Shown: piece by piece, positions 11,767-23,532 of the stretch
Numbering within the stretch: position 1 is the first letter of the stretch
Layout: each line of letters opens with the position of its first letter
Origin: Calvatia gigantea
Taxonomy: Eukaryota > Basidiomycota > Agaricomycetes > Agaricales > Lycoperdaceae
Direction: 5' to 3'
Assembly (NCBI GenBank): GCA_025093985.1
Contig: JACAAK010000004.1
Span: 3,720,001 to 3,784,000, forward strand
Length of the DNA: 64,000 nt
Translations under genes and position numbers: made by a program
Notes under the pieces: generated by a model
What the model saw: only the letters and a program-made list of their open reading frames with translations
Database searches by the model: none
Told to the model about the DNA's origin: nothing

Positions 11767-13886
11767 GAGATGTTAACGAGGGGCGTATGTGGTGGTTGTT
11801 GAGTTGGAAAACAAACCCCGAACATGAGGAGTCCTCGTGCCTATGGGTTAGTCATACAAACTCAATGCGTCCCTAATTTCCATCGAGAGCCACAAATTAC
11901 AATTGTCAATCTCATTTATTTCAATCTTACATACCTACGCGGGCAGCAAGATTTAAATTGCTTCAACGTTCGTGATCCTACCACGGGGCCGCAGCACTGT
12001 AACGAGGCTCACCCTTCTAGGAAACTGAACAAAGATAACCCGATATAACGTGAGGCGCTTAAAAATATAAGCCGTGAAAGCCCGTAGGCTCAGTAGAATC
12101 AAGGTTATTACTACTCACGGTTCACACAAGCTGGATGTTCTCGGCGATCTATTCGGGACTGATACGCATATTGTGATATACAAAGGAAAGGGGAAAGTAG
12201 AAGGTGGAAGAAGGATGTAAGTCTGGCGAGATTTGTTATTTATATGATCGTTAGTGTTTGGTACTGTTAGCGTCCAGACTTACAAGCCGCCATTTCGCCC
12301 CGGTCCCCTACCCCACCACGCTCAATTACACCGAATCATGGTGTGTACAACACCCAATGGATATGTACGAAGATCCTCACCGAGCTACTAAGGGAACTCC
12401 ATTCTCAGTTTGCAGAATAGCTTGGGGTCACTATCCCCTTCACGAGAGACCTGTGATTCCAGTGGCCGAAAACCTATCCCGGTGGTCAGTTCCTCCTTTC
12501 CTCCCACATCGACTCGTTTTTCTCCATCATAATTATCCATTGATTACTTGCATTGGTCAAGATACCAGTGGAAACGAACTCACCGAAGCATTTCGGATTT
12601 TTTAACCTACGTATATGCGCAGTATATAGCAGTGAAACCTCGGCGCATGGCGTTTATCATTGCGTACCATTTGATATCAAGGGTCCGATGGATTCGTCCG
12701 CAACCCTAGGCGCCAAAGCGCGACCCCAAATTCGCTGCCGCAGATGTTAAAGACCTTCAAACGGATCCGTACTTATCCGATGGAACCAGTAGCGACGTCG
12801 CTTCAACAACTTATTGTATCGGGGTTAAGCCGACCAGTGATACAACCTGGTAATTGCGGGGTTACAGCCGAAAAAACAATCGTCGGTTGAACGTGCGGCA
12901 TGAGTGCTAAAGGGTTTGTATGAGGTGGCTTTTGGGCCTGGGTCAGAGAACAAACCCTGAACGCGAGAAGTCCTCACCGCAGTTGGTGTCGGGCCAGAGA
13001 ATGATTACGGCAGCTCAGGGACACGTTACTCCCGGATCAACGTTCCCAACGCCCGAAGAGCAGTCCACTCCGAATCTCGTTCTACCTGGATAATCCTCAC
13101 GTATTGTGTGCATCTAATGGATGCTTGTGGGGGCTGGGAATGACAAATCTGTCAAAAGTACCATTTTTCGCAACTCAAGAACCTCAGGTATTGAACGTGG
13201 AATAACTGTCATTGTCATCACTCCTTTTGATAATAACCTGAGAGCAAATTATTTGGTTCCAGGCGAACTGCGCCAAAGCCACACATGCAAATCACACAAT
13301 CAACCACTCGCTGCCTAGCGCTGTCCACTGTGCCTCATAACTTGAGGCAGGTGGGTGTATCAGATAACATGTCCCATCTCACGCAGAGCCTCCAAAATCG
13401 TTATACCACGGAACGGCTCTGTCAAAATTTGGCTGCATACACTACGTCAATGAGTCAATGTGACACCGGCCATATTTATATCGTATTAAATTCTAAAAGT
13501 GTATTCTTCAATACGGCGCACTTTACACTTTCTGGGGCTGATATGATATCGATATGACCTGTGTCATGTCGACTCGTTGTGCAGTACATGGGCTACAGCG
13601 GGAGGAGTTTCATGGGACCATCTTAAGTTTGGTTCGTGGGTGATGAACAACGTTGGCGGAGCGATACTGCTGTGGACAGGCTTGTATCCAACCGATTGTC
13701 GGCGAAGGTATCGCGTCAGAATATGGTGCTATGCTCGGATATGACAGTCCTGCTTGCCGATGCATTCATTATCCTATCCAATCCCATCTTTTCCCGCAAC
13801 TAATATACAGTGTTATGTTAAGACTTTCCCGGGAAGAATGCTACAAAATGTCTCTGAACATGCCAAACACGCTGAAATCTGCTATT
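11767..13886. other. Intergenic region carrying a diverged repeat
   Basis: No gene is supported. The interval contains repeat block A (about 11860-12830). A short word of about 30 bases, ACAAACCC...GAAC...GAG.AGTCCTC, occurs at about 11810-11838 and again at 12949-12976. The right end overlaps the 3' flank of the RING-IBR copy 2. Confidence 0.45.
11860..12830. repeat. Diverged duplicated block A (partner at 17690-18400)
   Basis: Alternating matching segments are shared with 17690-18400 in the same orientation. Examples are GTCCCTAATTTCC, GTGTACAACACCCAATGGATATGTAC (one mismatch), CTACGTATATGC, ATTTGATATCAAGGGTCC and GCGACCCCAAAT. The copies differ by many substitutions and indels and carry no ORF. 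This could be an old segmental duplication linked to the duplicated RING-IBR gene, or two relics of an unknown transposon. Confidence 0.6.
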
Positions 13887-16800
13887 CTACATGACTATGC
13901 ACAAACACGTTTCATTTCCAGCTTGACGTCGGATCGTTTCGTTCTCCGAAGCCACACGCCAGGCTCCCCCCTCTACTGGGCGTGCCTTCCTGACTTCAAC
14001 CTCTCTTCGTTCACCCTGCCTCCCTGCCACATCCTCTGTTCCCTGTTCCCGGCTCTGACTGCTCCGGTGAGTGAGGCGAAGAGGCTGGCGTTGGGGGGCA
14101 GTTTGTGTGGTGGGGCGAGCAGAAGCAGTTCCTGCATTATTGGGAGAACCAGCGACGAGAGTCATGGTGCTGGGAGTTCTTGGTGGAGGTTCCACACGAC
14201 GCCCCGTTATAGAGTTACTCATCTGTCTTGTAACGGTTGTTGGACGATCTACCGTAATCTGAACATGGCCTTCAGGCTGGGCCGCGGAGAACACTGTTGT
14301 GGCATGCCTCGGTGTGGGAGTACCGTGCTGTCCTTCTGCGTTCTGCTGGGCTCGTTTCGCAATGCACGTCACCCCAGCATGACCTTCAGCATGACAGGCC
14401 GCACATATTTCGGAGAAGCATGACGGGCATTGGAGTACATGCTGGAAATGCGTAACGCGGTACAACTGGGAACAACCTGGCGTGGTACAATATCTGAACG
14501 TCCCCGGGTTTTTGTGAAGGTGTGTGATGAAGGCTGCGACCAACAGCTGCTCAAAACGCTGAGGGGGCAAAAGTTTTTTAATGAGAGGTAGCGAGAGGGG
14601 CATGCAGCATGTAGCGTTATTACCCATACATTTCAACGGGAAACTGTGGTTGCCAAATGTCGAGAGAATGTAGCGTCGAAGGCAAGATGTGCAATAAACG
14701 TGTTGGCAAGCAATCTCGATCGGTTGAGAGGCAGCATCGCCACAACTGGGACATAATGCCCCATTGGAGACGGTGGCAGCTGCGGGGCTGTGGTCTGCGT
14801 CCGACTCTGCGAAAGCGTTTGTGAGCTGTTTGAGATGATGCTTAGCTTCCTCGAGATCTGTTCCGTGAAGCACAATCTTGGCGGCCTTTTCATCAAGGGT
14901 GACACTCTCCTCCCCAAGGAGCGCTTTCATCTTCTCTAATCCCTCTCGTCTGAAGAAACTTAACGTTCGGCGCTGCAGCGGAATTGTCCACTTCTCTCCC
15001 CAGAGGCGTTCAATTTCTTCTTGGATATGGGCTTTGGCGGCCTCGATTGCTTCCGAATCACCAGATAGCGTAATGCAGTTATGTTCCCGGTCAAAGCGGG
15101 CATAAGCGCTAGTAGAATCGTAGAGGCTATCGAGGAATTTTTGACCTTTCGGGGATTTGAACTCTGGATGCAAGTAGCTGGGATCGAGCCTTTGGCCAGC
15201 GATCATCTTTTCAATGTGAACCTTCATGGTACCTACGGCCTTCTCGTCATGCCCAGATAAGGTCACAACGACCTCTCGTCCATGATCATGTTCAACGTCC
15301 CCGATTTGGATAGTGGTCCCATTGCTCGATCCCCTCGTTAACTCGACCCACTGGTTCCACTGAGCACGATACTCGTTCTCGTCAAGTGTAAGGATGAAAC
15401 TGTATGGATCAGACAGGGAAAGTTCCAAGGGCGGGAAGTCTGGCCTCACGACATTGCCATCGAGACTGTCGTGGGCCAGCCTTGCTCCCTCCCAAGAACT
15501 GAAAACGGCACTGGCGGAAGCGATGTCGGGATCGGAGGACCTCTCAAAGGTGAAGGTGGTGAGTGTGGAGTTGGGCAGAACACGAAATCGGGCGTCAAGG
15601 GCGTCGATAAATTTCCTTCGACGTAAGCGAGGTTTAGTAGGGTTCAACGTCTTGGGTTCCAGCGAAGGTCATGATCTCTGCAATCGTGGTTCTGGCTGGC
15701 ATCAGAGAAATCTTGATGCTGGGGCAAGGGATAGGTTCTGGACTATGCCCAGATTCTGGGTCAGGTGAGTAACCGCCGTAAACCTGCTGCTCCTCGTATT
15801 CCACCTGGACCCTCTGGCCATTGAGGACCTGTCCGTTCAGTTTTCTGGCCATTATCCGGATATTCCAAGCTTTGGAATTAGGGTAGCGCGCCACCATTGT
15901 GAGGTTTGGGATGCGCCAAGAAATGGTGAGACGAAAATTGCTGTTCAAGGACATTGTACGACCCTCAGAAGACTGCGCACAGGCAAGGGGCTCGAGACCC
16001 ACGCCACGAGATTGAATGTTATTGGAAAGAAAAGTTTTCAGATCCACTGCTTTGGCCACGACAATCGCTTGTTGGCGTCCAAGGGTGGCCTCCGTTCTCA
16101 ATATAGCCAGGTTCTGTTCATCGATACCGTACCCTGATCGGGTGAAGAACTTAACGATTTCGGATTTCGTAGCTTTCATAGGAAGATTTTTGACCAAGAT
16201 CTGAGATGTCTCGAAGCCACATATAACGTGGCCGATGGTCAATCCCGCCTCGAACTTGACAATGCAATCCAAAATGACCTGTTGGATGCTTACCGCACCC
16301 TCCTTGGCCCACTCCTCTTCCTGCCTTCGACGCTCAGCTATCCTCTCCCTCTCTCTTGCTTCCTCTAGCCTACGAGTTTCTTCCAGTTGTTTTTTATGGG
16401 CAACTTCGAGTCCCTGTTCACGCGCTAGCTGAAGGGAAAGTTCTGCCTGCCCTTTCGAGACAACGTTCTCTTGCTCAACCCCAGCCAAGCGGGCGGCATC
16501 TGCTTGTTCCTGAACACTGCGGGGAGCTATTTCGTGGAAGTTGGGGTTAGAGGGAGAGCTGGCAGCGGAGGGTGGAGTTTTTGATTTGCCTTTCCTCTTG
16601 CTTCTGACCGGGGAAGGGGCGGAGGTGGAACCCAGCGGCTGGATATTATTCGTTGGCGGTTGGGTGTTTCCCGCATCATGAAGAGAATCTTTCAGCTGTT
16701 CCTGAATTCGGCGTAAGACGACAATGTAAGAGCGTGCGTATATTCACAAATAAACCAACTCACTGTCTTGACCTCATGCTGGAAATGACACCGCTCGCCC

Positions 16801-17215
16801 CATCGACACCGTCCCTTTTGCCAGTGTCGACAGGTTTCGCCAACCTTTCGAACAACTATAATCGCAGGTCCTCTATTTTCAGGTGCGACACCCTCCGCTT
16901 GTGGCGGGATCGAAGTACTACACGGTACGTCAGTCTAAACGCCGCGCTATTTGCTCAAAAAGAGAAGGGAGTAGTACCACGCGACCGGATCCTCCACGCT
17001 CTTCACCTCCTGGTCATTGGTACGTTGGTTCACTCGGGTATTTATCACCTTCAAGATTGTTAGCGTGGAGGACTAAAAATCGCCAATATGCTCACCTGCT
17101 TGGGCATGGGCCCGTGCAGTAGCTTGCACCGAGTACCAGATCGACACTTTCCTGCTGCATATAATTCACAAACTTCTGGTGGGTTGTCTTTGGATTCGGA
17201 TGTTCGAGAAACCAT
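13887..17215 (-). pseudogene. CCCH / coiled-coil / RRM-like / RING-IBR protein, copy 2
   Basis: ATG at 17215 opens exon 1 (17215-17096, 40 codons) with CCCH finger 1. Exon 2 ends at 16764 with CCCH finger 2 (C-x7-C-x5-C-x3-H). Exon 3 starts at 16701 and encodes a disordered Ser/Pro segment, an E/R/Q-rich coiled coil (about 16330-16500), then RRM-like segments (SQILVKNLP; LNGQVLNGQRVQVEY). A TAA at 15634-15636 and an extra A near 15612 break the frame; copy 1 is intact there. The second half (586 codons from 15647) has RRM/KH-like segments. It then has a RING1 (CPSC...CQHVYCTSC, about 14640-14760) and an IBR (RYCTTPGC...CPSCFSEICAAC, about 14370-14490). The catalytic RING2 of RBR ligases is absent. 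Instead a low-complexity tail ends in CLCIVM-stop, a CaaX-like prenylation signal. The expected product would be an RNA-binding, possibly membrane-tethered RING-IBR protein. Unless the break is a base-calling error, it is dead or makes only the C-terminal half. Confidence 0.75.
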
Positions 17216-18609
17216 GACTGTGAAATAGTCCAAAACGTCAATCAGGGTAGTCTGGGATCCCGGCTTCTTACACTATTCGTGGGAGGCCGATTAGGCGCCT
17301 CCAGGCAGAACTTTGGGAGCCGACAATGCCAACGTTGAGGCCTTGAGGCATCATTATGTGTGCCATCGCCTACCCCCAGTTCGGACGAACATTTGTATCT
17401 CATACCACACTTCACCATAGGTCACCACAGTTAGCTATGTCTATTACAGATCCGTATCGGTGTCCCACGAGGTTTTCGTTCATCCCTTGATCAGAACGGG
17501 TCTCGTCCAAGCCCAGAGCTGGGGACCCGTTCTGGCATCCGTACACTCCTTAAATTCAGGCAAAATGTTCCCTGTATGACGCAGACTTTTTTTTACAAAC
17601 CATGAAACAATTGAAGAGACCGACGATGAGAATGAAGTCGTGGCGACGCTCAGTTCGAATGCATCTTGGTGAGCCACATAAAATTCAATATGTACGTCCC
17701 TAATTTCCGTCGCGAACTGCAACTGTCAATCTCGCTATGACAAGGGCGGCAAGGTTGGAGAATTTAAAGCTTAAATGTTCATAGCTATATCCTAACACTT
17801 TTATGAGGCCCAGCCCTCTTGGAAATTGAGAAAAGTTGGGTGAATGCAACATCAACATAAGCTGTCATTTCGCCATGGCCCCTTACGCCACCATACCCAT
17901 CTACGCCGAGACATGATGTGTACAACGCCCAATGGATATGTACTACGATCCTCACCGAACTGCTGAGGGAAACCTATTTTTCAGTTCACGAAGTAGTTCG
18001 AGGTAACCATCCTCTCATGAGAGACCTGTATGATACCAGTGGCTGAAAGCCGACCCCGGCAATCAGTTCCTTCTTCCTCCACCTTGACACATTGTTGTTC
18101 TCCATGATAGTGATCCATCACTTACCTGTATATGTCCCGACGGTCCCAAGATACTAGTGGAAACGAAGGCGTTAGAGCATTTGGGATTTTCGGGCCCTAC
18201 GTATATGCACAATAGGTACCATGAAACCTCGGATCACATTATATCGTTTGATTTCAAGGGTCCCGTTAAACTCGTTCACAACCCTAAGCACTAAGTGCGA
18301 CCCCAAATGCGCTACCGCGGATGTCAAAATCCTCAAACGGGTTTTGACTTGCTTGATGAGGGCAGCAGTTAACGACGTCACTTCAAAAAAAACGGAACGA
18401 GGCCGCGACGAAGCCGATATTATCCCAACACTCAATCTCCTGCACTGCTGAATTAATGCTGACACCACCTCGTTATGGTGACAGATCCTGAGCAATAATT
18501 CGAAACCTTCAAGAGATTCATGAGCGAGCGATCGGAAGATGATCCGAGGAAACGAAAGAGTTCAATACAGCATGTTCCAATAAAAATGCACATCCAACAA
18601 TCCAATCTT
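17216..18609. other. Intergenic region carrying repeat block B
   Basis: No coding region is supported between the RING-IBR start codon and the stop of the TMEM135-like gene. The first 100 bases are the promoter side of the RING-IBR copy. 17690-18400 is the partner of block A. Confidence 0.45.
17690..18400. repeat. Diverged duplicated block B (partner at 11860-12830)
   Basis: Same orientation and same order of matching words as block A, with indels between them. It ends near the shared AACGACGTCACTTC-like word at about 18370-18385. It lies immediately 5' of RING-IBR copy 2 while A lies 3' of it, so the pair brackets that gene. Confidence 0.6.
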
Positions 18610-21023
18610 CTAATTTGGGCCAATGAACTGGTATAGAAACCTCCTAACAAGTCCCGACAGATGTTGCGGGTCATTCTGGTATGTGCTCTACAATAACAGA
18701 ATCTCATCAGTATACCCACAAAGGACCGGTCGAGAAAAGACACACCATCACCATGGCCATAGCAAGCGCCGTCAGCTAAAAATTCAGTGTCACCCCATAT
18801 CAACGCCCACCCCTGAAAAGAAACGTTCAAAATGCTCACCAAAGTCTCACCCCACCTCCCAGTCTCAAACACAAGCCCATGCCCTCTCAAGGTAATCCAC
18901 AAACTCTCCAACCCCTTCGGCAACACATACATCGCCAACTCCGCCCTCCGCCTCTTATCCTCTACGAACAACGATAATCCCGATGCGAGTCCAGGAATCA
19001 TGAACGACGCTTTCGATATAAGGAGGTTCGTCGCGGATTGCGGGATGCGTTTGAGTACGTCGTTTGCCATATTTGAAGGTCGAATACCCTTTTTGAGTTC
19101 TGTGAGGTATCTATGGAGCATGTGTTTATAACAGAATAACGCTAGAATCGGAAAGGAAGAGCAGCGTTAAGTAACAGAGATTCCCTGTCGGGGATAAATA
19201 AGGGGACGGGGGGACGCACTCTGGTATATGACAACAAAAACACCCAAAAACGCCGAACTCCGTATACTCCCCAATCCAGCTTTCACGATAACTGCTCCGG
19301 GATCTTGAAGAAAATTCTTCCATTTGAACAAGATGGGAGGAACGAAGTGCAGGGCTCCGTAGATCGGTAACATCCATTTGAAGACAGCGAAAAAGCGGTC
19401 GAGGGGAACAGAGGAACATGCCGAGACAGCCGGATGTACGGTGCTACAAGGGGCGTAACGGTAAATGTATGCGGGTGGTGGCGGTGGATTGAGATAGTCG
19501 TTCCGGAAGGCGAGAAGGTCTGCCTTATTGGATGGTGTGATGTCCTGTATCACGAAAATTGTGAGTATCAAAGTAGATTTGTTCAAGTAGGATGACGTCA
19601 TACAGGGAAGGCCAGCGTTTTGTCAATGAGCGCCAAATCACATTTGCCTTCTCGGACAAGACTGAGATTTATTGGGACACATTCTGCAGGAATCCTTGCG
19701 GCTTGACCGATCCTATTCATGATTGACATTGAGTTTGCTTCTGAAGGTGAGGTTGAAGGATGATGAACCGACCAAGCCCGGTAGGAACGTGGCAGAGTAT
19801 CAGGTCGCAGGAGGAACGCATACATAATCTGGCCGCAGCTAGTCCCAGGGCGTCAGACCCATAAACCAAGAGGATGGACAACAAGTCTTACGCGAGTGTA
19901 AAGACAATAACGTCACCGTTGGGTACACGAATACCCTTCCGTGTTGTATATGCGTTATACGAGCCCTGAAGCCCACTAAATGCGCGTGAATCCCTGCATA
20001 TATGCACCAAAAGTTCAAGAACGACTGACCGAACGAAGAGTTGTTGTGCAATCAGTCCTCTTCTGTTCCTCTTTTCCCATATAATCGCCAACGCTCCAGC
20101 AAGTGCACCGGCCAGTGCGGCGTGCCATCGACGCGTCCGCTTCCGAATAAGTATTAATTGGGTCCGTGCGCTGAGAGAAAGCCGCGCTCTTCGTCGATTT
20201 GTGGGCAATTCTAAGGTTGTAGTTGGAAGTTGAGCCTCAAGATCGTCACTGTCGTCGATCGCACTGGAAGAATCGGATGGAGATAGAGCGGGTATGAAGA
20301 TCGGAAGGGCGTTGATTAGGAATTTGTAGACGGATGTGAACGTCCCTGGGGGTGAAAAAGGTTAGAGGGTGAAGCAAACTAGAGGGTTGATACGAACGTA
20401 CCCAGCATAGCAGCAAACCTCCACGTATCTGTGCCAAAGAGGGCATGTCGGATGAGCGCAGGCCTGTGGTCTCTGCAAATGAATAAATGAGAGGTGAGAA
20501 GTTGGTTGATTGCGATGCCATAGGCGATATCTACCTAGGCACTCGGTGTATGCGCATCAAGGCCAGGACCAGGTTGATGCTGGCGCGGATACCAAACGCA
20601 AGTGAACCAGAGCCTGGTCCATAGCAGTTAGTCGGACAAGAACTGGTTCAGATTGATTGCTGGGTACATACGAAGTCCTCCTTTCGCAGCGTGGTCAAAA
20701 CATTCTCCCAGCGTTTCCAGCTCGGCAACAGGTTCGCCTCTATCCCTCCACACAACCTTCCTCGCCTCCTTCAGCCGGTCGTGGTAATTAGCTAGTGCTA
20801 CCAAGTTGTCGAAGGAAGTCATAGCACTCTTCGGCGTGAAATGTATCCCCTCCCATGGGGTAGGAGGCATACTAGAGTCCTGGCCATTTCGGCTATATGG
20901 CGTAGTGTTTCCTGAAGAAGGAGCGGTCACAAAAAAAGTTCCATCATCGGAATTTGATGGCTTTGAGGCCATCGTTGTGGGTTTTGGGACTCGAGGGGAA
21001 AGGTCGTGTGGGGGGCGGAGCAA
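18610..21023 (-). CDS. TMEM135-like multi-pass membrane protein
   Basis: Nine exons splice cleanly on the minus strand: 21023-20672, 20613-20535, 20472-20402, 20345-20030, 19975-19892, 19838-19604, 19544-19220, 19141-18744 and 18687-18610. All junctions are GT-AG and in phase, giving 645 aa. A second ATG at 20972 would give 628 aa. The first 110 residues are Ser/Pro-rich and probably cytosolic. The core matches the TMEM135 family: RRWHAALAGALAGALAI, LFVRGLQGSYNA, QIMYAFLLRPDTLPRSY, the Cys-containing CSTVHPAVSACSS before FKWMLPIYGALHFVP, LGSIRSSAFLGVFVVIYQ, and the C-terminal YQNDPQHLSGLVRRFLYQFI. Animal TMEM135 acts on mitochondria and peroxisomes; the fungal role is not established. No stops or frameshifts were found, which is notable among the broken neighbours. 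The last intron (18743-18688) uses the donor GTGTCT and is the least certain. Confidence 0.85.
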
Positions 21024-22148
21024 CCCCAGTCAGTGACGGGTCGCCTATGCGAAGGGTTTATCACGAGGATTTGTTGTGACCCCAAACTATCGACATCATT
21101 GTTTTCGGCCGTGGAAATTCTTGCGTGCGTGAGGGTGATTGACCCGACAAGAAATTCAGGAATCTGACTTCTAGCTCATAGTCACCGCGAAAGGCCCTTC
21201 AACTTCCGGTCTTTCTCCTCGCTTTTGCTGTGACTGCTTGGTGAAAGTTCATTTTTGTCGATGTAAAGGAAAATAGATTCTGTACAAAATGTAGCATTCT
21301 TGTGGGAAATATGGCTGAATTATTTTGCCCCCAGATCACCCATACTTAAGTTGTGTTGACCAGGTAGATCACAAATAACTATGATGGTGGCCAAGGCATC
21401 AAGCGAACCTAAATCTGCACGTACTGGGGCGTTGTATCCATTAATCTGCCATGATATTCTGATTGGATAATCCAGGAACCAAGACCAAGGTTAATCTTAA
21501 GTATTAAAAGGCGGGCGAAGGGACATGAGCTCCCTTGAGGTCAAACCAGGAAATACTTCTCAGGGCTAAAATCACCATCTACATATGGTTGCATCAATAT
21601 CACGGATTCCTTAAGAGCAATCTGTCAGTTTTTATAATTTGAGCACGGCGCCGCCTGGGACCCATTGGCTTTAGACCGAAGCGGCTGATATGGTCGCACC
21701 CAAGAAATAGATCCCTCTTGGCGATGTACCCACCAACACGCTGGGTTGGAATTATTGATGCAACTGGGTTCCTTAATCACCTGATTTTCTGGGGGTCGTT
21801 GTCACAAACTTATGTACTCCGGGCGCCTGGCAGTTCAAGAACGCACTCAAGCAAGTCTACAAGCAGTAAATTAAATTATAAACTATTCCGCCGACGATAC
21901 GTCAACGTCAACGCTGGTATGCCCCAAGTGAGAGGGCATGATGTGGTAAACCTAACGCTTGCCAACTCACATGCAACAGAGACCATCCCCGTTTTGCCTC
22001 GACTCCGTGCTCGACTCCATGGTAGCGATATGGAATATTTTGGATGCACAGGGCGGTGCGATTTGTGAAACAGATTCTATCTTTGTCTGCCAGTTCCCTC
22101 TTAAAAAGCCCGCAACCCTAGTCATTGTTGTCCGTCCAACACCCACTG
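21024..22148. other. Intergenic region between divergent genes
   Basis: This interval holds the promoter sides of the TMEM135-like gene (leftward) and the single-pass membrane protein gene (rightward). The 116-codon plus ORF at 21718-22068 has no recognisable content. I see no repeat or RNA gene. Confidence 0.45.
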
Positions 22149-23532
22149 ATGACTTCCCCCCACTCCTCAACCCGATGGGTTGTAGTTGATGATAGCGATC
22201 CGGCCATTAATTATGTTGGTCCTGGTTGGGTTCAGGACAACAGCGGAAGCAGAGATGCAACTGGAATTTTCGGCCCAACATTTATGCACACATTGCACAA
22301 AACTTCAATGAGCGGGAGCTTATCACTGGACTTTAATGGTTTGCTCATCTCTCTCTCGTAGTTGACGGCTCAAATAGTTTTTTTGCGGCTTCTAGGCACC
22401 GCTGTAGTCGTATGGGGCACGAATATCGTTCCTTCCCCCAATATCGAGTGTTTTGTCGATGATTTGAGTATAGGCGGGGCTGGTCCGTTTGAGCCTGATG
22501 CGAATAATATATCATTTTGCGACAAAAAGGGCCTTCGGGACGGCCAGCACCAGTTGAGGGTCGATGTCAGGATCCAGGGCCCAAACCAGTCGTTCTATCT
22601 GGATCGAATACGCTACGCCCCATCTGCAGATGTCCCTCTAGAGGATAAAATTATCAAACTGGAAATCAACGACCCTGCCATCCAGTTAGACGCACATTGG
22701 ACAAATGTAGAGGGCTCCCCGATGATGACGAGGCAAACCAATTCTGCCGCACGAGTTGATTTTGTTGGTGTGTGGCCCCCTTCTCATAATCTGGATCTCA
22801 CAATGTTCTTATACACAACCAGGAACCTCGCTTTCTTGGGTGGCTCTTATTCCCCGAGATCTTCCTCATAATGAGGCTATGGGAACATGGTCGATTGACG
22901 GCGGACAAGAAAACCGCTTTCTTCTCAAAGGTCTTTTCCCGGACCAAAATGAAACTCAGTATCACACGTTTTACTTCACGACACCAGAAGTAGAGGCTGG
23001 TCCTCATACTCTCGCAGTCACTTTTCTTGGTTCAAATGAGACGACACCACTTTGTCTTGACTACTTATATGTCAAGAATGGCACACAAAAAGCACCGATA
23101 ATCATCAAGCCGGATGAACCGAACACTGGGGCAGCCCATGGAGAGTCACATGTCGGTGATATCCTTGGTGGTGTCCTGGGAGGACTTGCATTTCTCATCC
23201 TTGTTGCAGCCGTTTTCCTTTTCTGGAGCCGTCAAAGAAACCGTCACCATCAAGCCAATTCGGCCCATCCATCAGTCAGACATTTTGACATCTATAACCA
23301 GCCACAGCCACTGTTACCTACTGAAGTGCCGAGGGACTCGGCAGTTGGGGTTGTGCAGATGTCACGAATGCGCCAGGTGCACACCTTCCCTGGGAAGCGG
23401 AGAACGACTGCGAGGGCACCTGTTGGAGTGGAGAGTAGTTCACTCTCGTCACAGCCAACAAACCCTCAACTTGTGGACACACCCAACATAGCACCACCCC
23501 AATACATGGATATCAATCCACTTAGAAACTGA
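22149..23532 (+). CDS. Single-pass membrane protein with two extracellular beta-sandwich-like domains
   Basis: Three exons (22149-22338, 22378-22767, 22823-23532; introns of 39 and 55 nt) give 429 aa in phase. The start is the ATG directly before STRWVVVDDSDPAINYVGPG, the usual opening of a family common in mushrooms. The ectodomain holds two repeats of the same plan: a WxxDDSDP-type start, a stretch such as SGSLSLDFN, a V.V.GT.. strand, and a L.V.....G..FYLD-type end (first about 1-135, second about 150-290). Both have Asn-linked glycosylation sites. One membrane helix (GDILGGVLGGLAFLILVAAVFLFW, about residues 305-328) is followed by a basic stop-transfer RQRNRHH and a roughly 95-residue Pro/Ser-rich cytoplasmic tail. 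No cleavable signal peptide is visible, so topology is inferred. A sensor or cell-wall-binding role is plausible but unproven. No damage was seen. Confidence 0.78.

Noticed and set aside
13653..14423. 256-codon plus-strand ORF
   Set aside because: It lies antisense to the RING-IBR coding sequence, which has clear cysteine motifs on the minus strand.
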